Below are positions 56,760-64,000 of a DNA stretch of 64,000 nt, in pieces. The stretch comes from Myxocyprinus asiaticus (Eukaryota; Chordata; Actinopteri; Cypriniformes; Catostomidae), in contig NC_059348.1 of the NCBI RefSeq assembly GCF_019703515.2, positions 19,487,656-19,551,655 of the forward strand. The letters run 5' to 3'. How positions within the stretch are numbered: the stretch's first letter is position 1; each line of letters starts with the position of its first letter. The notes under the pieces are model-generated. The model saw nothing but the letters and a program-made list of their open reading frames with translations, had not been told where the DNA came from and searched no databases. The position numbers and the translations under genes are program-made.

Positions 56760-58245
56760 ATGCCCTTCCGTGTCTGTTCAATTCCTGGATGCGGTCGTTA
56801 CCTCTCCGCCTCTGATGATCACGATCACTGCCTCACATGCCTGGGCCAAAATCACATTGAGGAAGCATTCGTGGATGGTTCATGTTCTCATTGCGAGAAC
56901 ATGACCATGGCAACGTTGCGGTCGTGGCTTTCCTTCTTTCGAGGGAAAGTTACTTCAGCTGTCCCCCCCGCTGGTCCTTCTACCTACGGGTACAAGGCCG
57001 CCCTGGTTGACGCTGAAGGTGATTCAGGGGCTTCAATGGGTACGGTTCCGCTGGGTAAACCCCAATGGACCGCCCACTCCCCGGCTCGTTTGCGCCCGTC
57101 CAGTTCTGGGATGAGACAGGCAACGCGCCTCAGTGCCAGCCTAATGTCTCTTTTGGAGCTTGTGAGCCAGATGAGATGTTGATCGCTGCATCGGAGAGTG
57201 CCTTGGTGATGTCGGACGCTGAGGACTCGACTGGGCTGCTGCCTTCGGGTGTGGCAGCCCAGTCTGAGGCCGACGCAGAGCTGACCACCATGCTTGCCAA
57301 GGCCGCCGTGAGTGTTGGGCTTGAGGGAACCCTCCACCTGCCCCTGAGCACTCGTGGCTTGACGACTGGTTTCTGGGTTCAGCGCACCGCTCGTGGCCAC
57401 ACCCCCCTCCAGTCCCCGCCTTCCCAGAAGTGCACGATGAGCTAACGTGATCGTGGAGGGCACCTTTCTCTGCCCGAACCCGATCCTTCAGTTCGTTTGC
57501 TCTCACTACCCTCGACAGTGGGGCAGCCGAGGTTTATGCCGCGATACCCCAGGTGGATAAGGCGATCGCGGCACACTTGTGCCCACTGAGTGCCACCACC
57601 TGGCGGAGTCGCCCGGCACTCCCTTTCCGAGCTTGTAGGATGACGTCGTCTCTGGCCACTAAAGCCTACAGCGCTGTTGGTCAGGCCGCCTCCGCCCCGC
57701 ACGCCATGGCCCTCTTACAGGTCCATCAGACCAAGGCTTTGAAAGAGCTACACGAGGGTAGTTCTGATCCCGGTGTGCTACAAGAGCTGCACTCGGCGAC
57801 CGAGCTCGCCCTCCGTGCAACTAAGGTCACAGCACGCGCACTCGGACAGACGATGTCCATGCTTGTGGTCCAGGAGCGCCACCTGTGGCTGAACCTGGTC
57901 GAGATGAGGGACGCGGACAAGGCACTGCGGTACGAGCTGCGGTACCCACATTGTCAAAAAAAAGAGCAGTTTCCTCTCTCCTTGGGTCACACCGCCAGTG
58001 CTCACAGTCGCCGTCCCTATGACACCGAGCGCCTGCAGCCTGGGCCTCATGAACACAGCCCCCCACCTTCGCACGCCACACTGCATCACACAAACCACAC
58101 CCCCAGCCGGCCGGTGGTGACGAGTCTCGAGGACGGCCCGAGAGGCCCTCCTCCTCAGTCGTCGGCCCGCCTTATGCCGGAGCAAGGTAAGTGCTTCGAG
58201 GGTATCCTCAGCGCGGCTACCTCGGGTCGGAGCACCGCTCCCTGA
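56760..58245 (+). pseudogene. DIRS gag-like gene, frameshifted
   Basis: Start MPFRVCSIPGCGRYLSASDD and HDHCLTCLGQNHIEEAFVDG then SCSHCENM: regularly spaced Cys/His that could bind zinc. It continues in two further frames: VSFGACEPDEMLIAASES, then AAHLCPLSATTWRSRPALP, KAYSAVGQAAS, LLQVHQTKALKELHEGSS and LGQTMSMLVVQERHLWL. Frameshifts lie near 57160 and 57440-57550. It is the clearest view of the gag N-terminus in the window. Confidence 0.82.
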
Positions 58246-58322
58246 AACGGCACTCCCTGCTCCCCCCCGCCGCGAGGCCCCACCCCCAGGAATGTCAGAT
58301 GCGATCTTTCCATTAGTGCCCC

Positions 58323-59460
58323 TTGCCCAGAGTTTGGACGCATGGCTACCGCTTTCCAACCCGTCGCGCTGGCTGGCCAGAACCATTCGACCCGGCTATG
58401 CGATTCATCTTGCCAGGCGCCCGCCCCGGTTCCGCGAAGGATGAGAGCGCCGCTGTCCTGCGGGCAGAGATCACAGTCCTCCTACAGAAGGGTGAGATAG
58501 AGCCTGTTCCTCCAGCCGAGGTGAGACAGGGGTTTCACAGCCCTTACTTCATCGTTCCCAAGAAGGGCGGTGGGTTGCAGCCAATCTTGGACCTGCGAGT
58601 TCTGAACTGGGCCTTGCACAGACTCCCGTTCAAGATGCTGACACAAAAGCACATTTTGATGTGCATCTGGCATCAAGAATGGTTCGCGGCGGTAGACCTG
58701 AAGGACGCGTACTTTCACGTCTCGATTTTACCTCGACACAGACCCTTCCTATGGTTCGCGTTCGACAGTCCAGCATATCAGTACAAGGTCCTCCCCTTCG
58801 GCTTGTCCCTATCCCCTTACGTCTTCACGAAGGTCTCTGAGGCAGCCCTTGCCCCGTTAAGCGAAGTGGGCATTCGCATACTCAATTACCTCGACAACTG
58901 GCTGATTATAGCACACTCTCGAGAGTTACTGTGTGCACACAGGGACCTGGTGCTCATGCACCTCAGCCATTTAGGGCTTCGGGTCAACTGAGAAAAGAGC
59001 AAGCTCTCCCCGGTTCAGAGCATCTCTTTTCTCGGCATGGAGTTAGACTCGGTGTCAATGATAGCGCACCTCACATGCGAGCACGTGCAGTCGGTGCTGA
59101 ACTGCCTGAACCTATCCAGGTGGGAAATGTCAGTCCCACTGAAGTACTTTCAGAGACTCCTGGGGCATATGGCATCCTCAGCGGCGGTCACGCCGCTCGT
59201 GTTGATGCATATGAGACTTCTACAGCACTGGCTCCAGACCCGAGTCCCGAGGTACGCATGGCGCTGCGGCACACATCGCGTGGCTCTCACGCCCACCTGC
59301 CACTGCCTTTTCAGCCCCTGGACAGACCTTGCGTTCCTGCGTCCCATACAGCAAGTGTCCAGGTTCATAGTGGTTACGACGGACACCTCCAAGACAGGCT
59401 GCAGCGCCGTGTGCAATGGGCATGCAGCTGCTGGCTCCTGGACAGTACCTCGCCTGCATG
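58323..59460 (+). pseudogene. DIRS reverse transcriptase/RNase H, catalytic Asp to Asn
   Basis: 58323-58991 is open: ITVLLQKGEIEPVPPAEVR, YFIVPKKGGGLQPILDLRVL, FAAVDLKDAYFHVSILPR (first Asp intact), PFGLSLSPYVFTKVSEAAL and RILNYLDNWLIIAHSRE. The polymerase motif YLDD is YLDN. A TGA follows LGLRVN (58989-58991), where the 22.9-kb copy has TGG. It continues MELDSVSMIAHLTCEHVQS, LGHMASSAAVTPLVLMHMR and FIVVTTDTSKTGCSAVCNG (RNase H). Confidence 0.87.
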
Positions 59461-59527
59461 AGCACATCAACTGCCTCGAGGCTGCGGAGGCTATTGCCGT
59501 TGATCCAGGGCAAGCACGTGTTGGTCT

Positions 59528-60092
59528 ACACTACAAATCTTTAGCAATGAAAGATGGACTAACAGGGCATCTGCAATCTTTCTGTGCCTCAGCATGAATG
59601 TGTTCACATGCAGTAAAACATTTTTTTAAATGTCCAGCAGAACCACTGTGATTTACAGCACTTCCTCAGACTTTATCAGGTCGTTTATTCAGCTCACATC
59701 TCTAGAGAGATGCTCCAGGAAGATGCCTGGCACCCTCTCATCTCAGACTGTCACTAACATACTTTGTAGTTATCATAACTGTGACATTTCCACAACCATT
59801 TCCACATCACTCTCTGAGACCAACTGAGGTGTGTTGAGTCTTGTCTTTGTTTGCACACCTCTTCCAACAGGAGCTCAGGAATTAGAAATCAAAAAATTAA
59901 GAGCACATGTTTTCCTGTACTTTAAGAATGTTTTAAAATAAATGGTTAAACTGGACAATATCATTCAGTCTTTTTTTATATGTCTATTCTTTTCAGTTTA
60001 TTTCTGTTTCCAACAGGAACAAAAATGCTAAATATGTGGCAAGAGATGCTGAAAAGCAGTGAAATGGCTAGTTATAGACTTGTGTTCAATGA
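59528..60092. other. Intron sequence
   Basis: Unrelated to DIRS; no exon or repeat end recognised. Confidence 0.45.
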
Positions 60093-61708
<1,616 letters not shown>

Positions 61709-62171
61709 ATAAACCAAACAACATATTGACTTCTAAAGCCACATTTTTATTGTCTGCCACAATGTAATGTCTTTAAATTATTATATTTATTACATAATAA
61801 ATCCTTTTACAAATGTTCTGATTATTATATACTGAAGTATCTTTATGGGGGCCCTTTCCAGCAAATATTGTTATATGCAATTAATTTGATTAATAAAGTG
61901 AAGTTTTTAGCAAGCATCTGGATGAAAATACCTTTAGAGAGGTGCAAAAACAGGTGTGATTATCATAACAGCTGTTGAAAAGACCAGCACTGCTGGTCAC
62001 CAGGTACACGTTATGTTTTAGGATGCTGGTGTCTCCACCATTCTTCTTAACTAGCATAAGCAGCAAGTCTTCCTTGGTCAACTAGCTTCAGCAGAAAATT
62101 CATGCTGATCTTTTCAGCAGGGTTTTGTTTGAATACTGCTATGTCTACTGATCAGAGATGACCAAGCTTAC
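61709..62171. other. Intron sequence
   Basis: AT-rich, nothing recognised. Confidence 0.5.
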
Positions 62172-62230
62172 CGGTCAGTGACACTCTGGTTGGGTGAAAC
62201 AGAGCTTTAGGTCTCTGTAAAGCCACTCGC
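62172..62230 (-). CDS. mpp3: MPP exon: SH3-GUK hinge, first part
   Basis: A 59-bp exon with acceptor tttctctgcag and donor gtaagc. One base completes the Arg codon from the SH3 exon and one G is left over, giving RVALQRPKALFHPTRVSLT. The start matches the family's ERRLALRRP segment after SH3. The leftover G plus AG of the next exon makes Glu, so the phase fits on both sides. It is too short to appear in an ordinary ORF scan; I found it by looking for an exon with the required phases. Confidence 0.87.
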
Positions 62231-62277
62231 CTGCAGAGAAAACATAGGAACCACATGAAAACCATTAACTATCACAG

Positions 62278-62706
62278 TGTAATGTTGCTGGCACTGGCAA
62301 TGATGAAGACGATGATGAAGGAGTGAAGAGAACCCAAGTGCAGTTTATTTAGAAAGTGTAGTAATCCAAACGTGAAATCCAATAACCATACTCCAAACGT
62401 GAACAAAAACAAAACATGAACTAGATTTAACATGGCATGACTTGACTTGACTTAACTTAACAACAGTGTACCAAACACATACATTCAATACTTGACAAAG
62501 ACACAAATGGAAAACATGAGGCTTAAATACATGGACATGGGGGAACATAAACCAATGAACAAACAGAACTCATAACAAGCTAATTAAACTAAACCAATGA
62601 AAACATGACACATGAACATGGAGGGAAAACATGAAATCACATGACAAGGGAACAGGAACTAAACTTGTCAAAATAAAAGACATGAATCAACAAAATACAC
62701 ATGACA
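62278..62706 (-). mobile_element. Solo LTR, family B
   Basis: TGTAATGTTGCTGG to ACACATGACA with perfect 5-bp duplication CACAG (62273-62277, 62707-62711). Homologous to 35489-35956 in the same orientation. It sits 42 bp upstream (in gene direction) of the splice acceptor of the 62172-62230 exon. Confidence 0.86.
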
Positions 62707-62994
62707 CACAGTTAGCTCTGTGAAATTCCCCTTCAATACAACAAGTTGCACACATTTCTCAATATCACAAAGTTGTCTATTCAGAGTCATATCAAGTACT
62801 ACAGTAACCTTTCTAAGCTGTCACGAAGGAATGGTTTTGGGCAGACACACAAATAGCACAAGCACATCAGCTTGATATATTCTTATCGCTGTTTACAGAC
62901 TTCAGTAGAAAACTGTCCTGGCAAAACTCTCATTGTTGTCAGTCTAGACTTGAAGTAAAGCTTAGAAAGAGTCTGATTGCAAGAGTTTTCTTAC

Positions 62995-63191
62995 CTTTCC
63001 TGAAGCTGTCTAGAAGGAATCAGTCCAGCCCTGAGGTTGGCGTCACCATGCCGTCTGGCCTGCCACCAGGTGTCATCTTCTTGGCTTACAATCTGTAACA
63101 CATCTCCTCTCCTGAACTTCAACCCAGCATCTTTGCATGGAATAGCAGGGTCTGCTTTGGGATCGTAGTCAAAAAGTGCCCTCACAAAAGT
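62995..63191 (-). CDS. mpp3: MPP exon: SH3 domain
   Basis: A 197-bp exon with acceptor gtttcag and donor gtaaga; 65 codons plus two bases. It encodes a whole MAGUK-type SH3 domain: [11 protein letters not shown] at the start, the MPP-specific insert AIPCKDAGL, then [20 protein letters not shown] and [12 protein letters not shown]. In MAGUKs this domain packs against GUK rather than acting only as a proline-peptide binder. The leftover AG is completed by the first G of the next exon (62172-62230) to give Arg, matching the family's ERR motif. This is the most secure host coding segment here. Confidence 0.96.
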
Positions 63192-63284
63192 CTGAAACAA
63201 TCCACAAACTCATTTGTATGTCTCCAAATTTGGTTTTGATTATGTGGAGTGTAAAATGCATCGCTGTGATTTAGATAAAGGGAC

Positions 63285-63359
63285 CTTGGCATCTTTGTTC
63301 TCCAGCTCTTCTTTGGTGCCTGGGATTACTTTGAAGGTCACTGCTCCTTCTGACTGGGC
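63285..63359 (-). CDS. mpp3: MPP exon: end of PDZ and PDZ-SH3 linker
   Basis: A 75-bp, phase-0 exon (25 codons) with acceptor cctccag and donor gtccct. It encodes AQSEGAVTFKVIPGTKEEL followed by ENKDAK. The first part is the last beta strand of the PDZ domain (MPP relatives have AQSQGxITFKIIP); the charged tail is the linker to SH3. It lies 93 bp from the SH3 exon and 311 bp from the preceding PDZ exon, so these three exons form a compact, transposon-free cluster. Confidence 0.92.
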
Positions 63360-63539
63360 CTGGAGGATGTGATTATGAGATACAGGTCCAAAGCAAGCTC
63401 ACAAGCTACAGATTGAATCTCACATTCAATAACACACATGAACCGAGACGGAATGCAGAACTGTTGTCCTTAAGAAAACCCTCAAAAACAAACACATCAC
63501 ATTAAATTGATGCACAGATACACACATGCACGCAAGCAT

Positions 63540-63540
<1 letters not shown>

Positions 63541-63606
<66 letters not shown>
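63541..63606. repeat. (CA)n microsatellite
   Basis: About 33 uninterrupted CA units, then a shorter run to 63626. It lies in the 311-bp intron between two PDZ exons. Confidence 0.98.
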
Positions 63607-63622
<16 letters not shown>

Positions 63623-63670
63623 CACAAAGTTCAAATACAGTCACACCAACACACACAAAGAGAGGCATAC

Positions 63671-63756
63671 TAGTATGGGAATAATTTCCTCTGGGTTCTT
63701 GTCCTCCATTGGAACTCCATTGACTTCCTTGAGCTCATCACCCTTATGAATAAGAC
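63671..63756 (-). CDS. mpp3: MPP exon: C-terminal half of PDZ domain
   Basis: An 86-bp exon with acceptor ctacag before 63756 and donor gtatgc after 63671. It enters in phase with two bases (completing a Gly codon) and ends on a codon boundary. The peptide contains [14 protein letters not shown] and [12 protein letters not shown], the classic second half of an MPP PDZ domain, which binds C-terminal peptides of membrane partners. It splices in phase to the exon at 63285-63359. The upstream PDZ exon is not visible before the window ends. Confidence 0.93.
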
Positions 63757-64000
63757 CTGTAGCATTTGCCAGTGACAAAATGAGTTGGAAAGCAACAACA
63801 TTGCAGAATAAATTATACTTATACAACGTAGTGTATTAATTCCCCCCGGTTTTTAATCTATAATCTGTAATAAATATAACACTAACTTGGAAACAGCTGA
63901 CTTGATTTTGTTTTTTTGTTTTTTACCATGCCTTCATCATTTATTCTTGGTACCTTTCAAATAATGTTTAAGTATAGATTTTACTGTATAACCCCTGGCC
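63757..64000. other. MPP intron, cut by window edge
   Basis: AT-rich; no further PDZ exon found before the window ends. Confidence 0.6.

Larger units (their letters stand above)
56322..59527 (+). mobile_element. DIRS-type retrotransposon, 3' truncated
   Basis: Left terminal repeat with promoter (CCAAT pair near 56417, TATAAAAGG near 56470), gag, RT and the start of RNase H. It breaks off within the RNase H region at about 59527 (GQARVGL then unrelated sequence). The recombinase and right repeat are missing. It has the best preserved gag start and RT of the four copies. Confidence 0.88.

Overview
This window is vertebrate, almost certainly teleost and probably cyprinid-like, genomic DNA. Evidence: GT-AG exons of a MAGUK gene, long AT-rich introns, many (CA)n, (TA)n and (GAGA)n microsatellites, and a typical fish mobile-element mix (DIRS, Tc1/mariner, hAT, Ty3/gypsy, L2-type LINEs, solo LTRs and MITEs). 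There is no bacterial-style gene organisation, no CRISPR array and no operon.

The only convincing host gene lies on the minus strand and spans nearly the whole window. It is a membrane-palmitoylated-protein (MPP, p55-family) scaffold, best fit MPP3/MPP7 type. Eight exons were found by reading splice sites: 63671-63756 and 63285-63359 (end of PDZ and linker), 62995-63191 (SH3), 62172-62230 and 53959-53997 (hinge), 12763-12924 (hinge/start of GUK), 5715-5795 (GUK P-loop-like segment) and 1-50 (GUK, running off the window). All intron phases agree. The 5' exons (L27, start of PDZ) and the rest of GUK lie outside the window. Its introns are about 0.3, 0.1, 0.8, 8.2, 41.0, 7.0 and 5.7 kb.

Nearly everything else is intronic mobile DNA. 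From left to right: a 284-bp MITE (0.5 kb); an LTR-family A copy holding a miniature LTR element (2.9-5.1 kb); a repeat-motif cluster and minisatellite (7.2-8.06 kb); an internally deleted DIRS element (8.06-10.99 kb); a TTAA-flanked MITE (11.9-12.7 kb); a scrambled Tc1 (13.6-14.2 kb); a hAT-type element (15.1-16.1 kb); a 2.5-kb GC-rich purine/pyrimidine repeat block (17.0-19.5 kb); a DNA transposon with 116-bp terminal inverted repeats and a broken Cys-rich gene (20.0-21.7 kb); a solo LTR (21.7-22.4 kb); a full-length but broken DIRS element with its internal complementary region (22.9-28.85 kb); a Sleeping-Beauty-group Tc1 carrying a tRNA-like insert (31.6-33.2 kb); a chain of broken Tc1, solo LTR, miniature LTR element and DIRS fragment (34.8-37.6 kb); a degenerate Ty3/gypsy element (about 39.6-50.7 kb) containing one Tc1 and an L2-type LINE that itself contains another Tc1; an LTR-family A copy split by a LINE 3' end (51.2-53.4 kb); a 3'-truncated DIRS copy (56.3-59.5 kb); a second Sleeping-Beauty-group Tc1 (60.1-61.7 kb); and an LTR-family B solo LTR (62.3-62.7 kb).

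No transposable-element gene here looks fully functional. Each has at least one stop, frameshift, deletion or lost catalytic residue. I found no convincing new biological system. The best leads are the DIRS architecture, with four differently broken copies and a conserved promoter; the miniature LTR elements with a primer-binding site; the long-TIR transposon whose protein I cannot assign to a superfamily; the inverted duplication inside a DIRS gene; and the nested insertion order.
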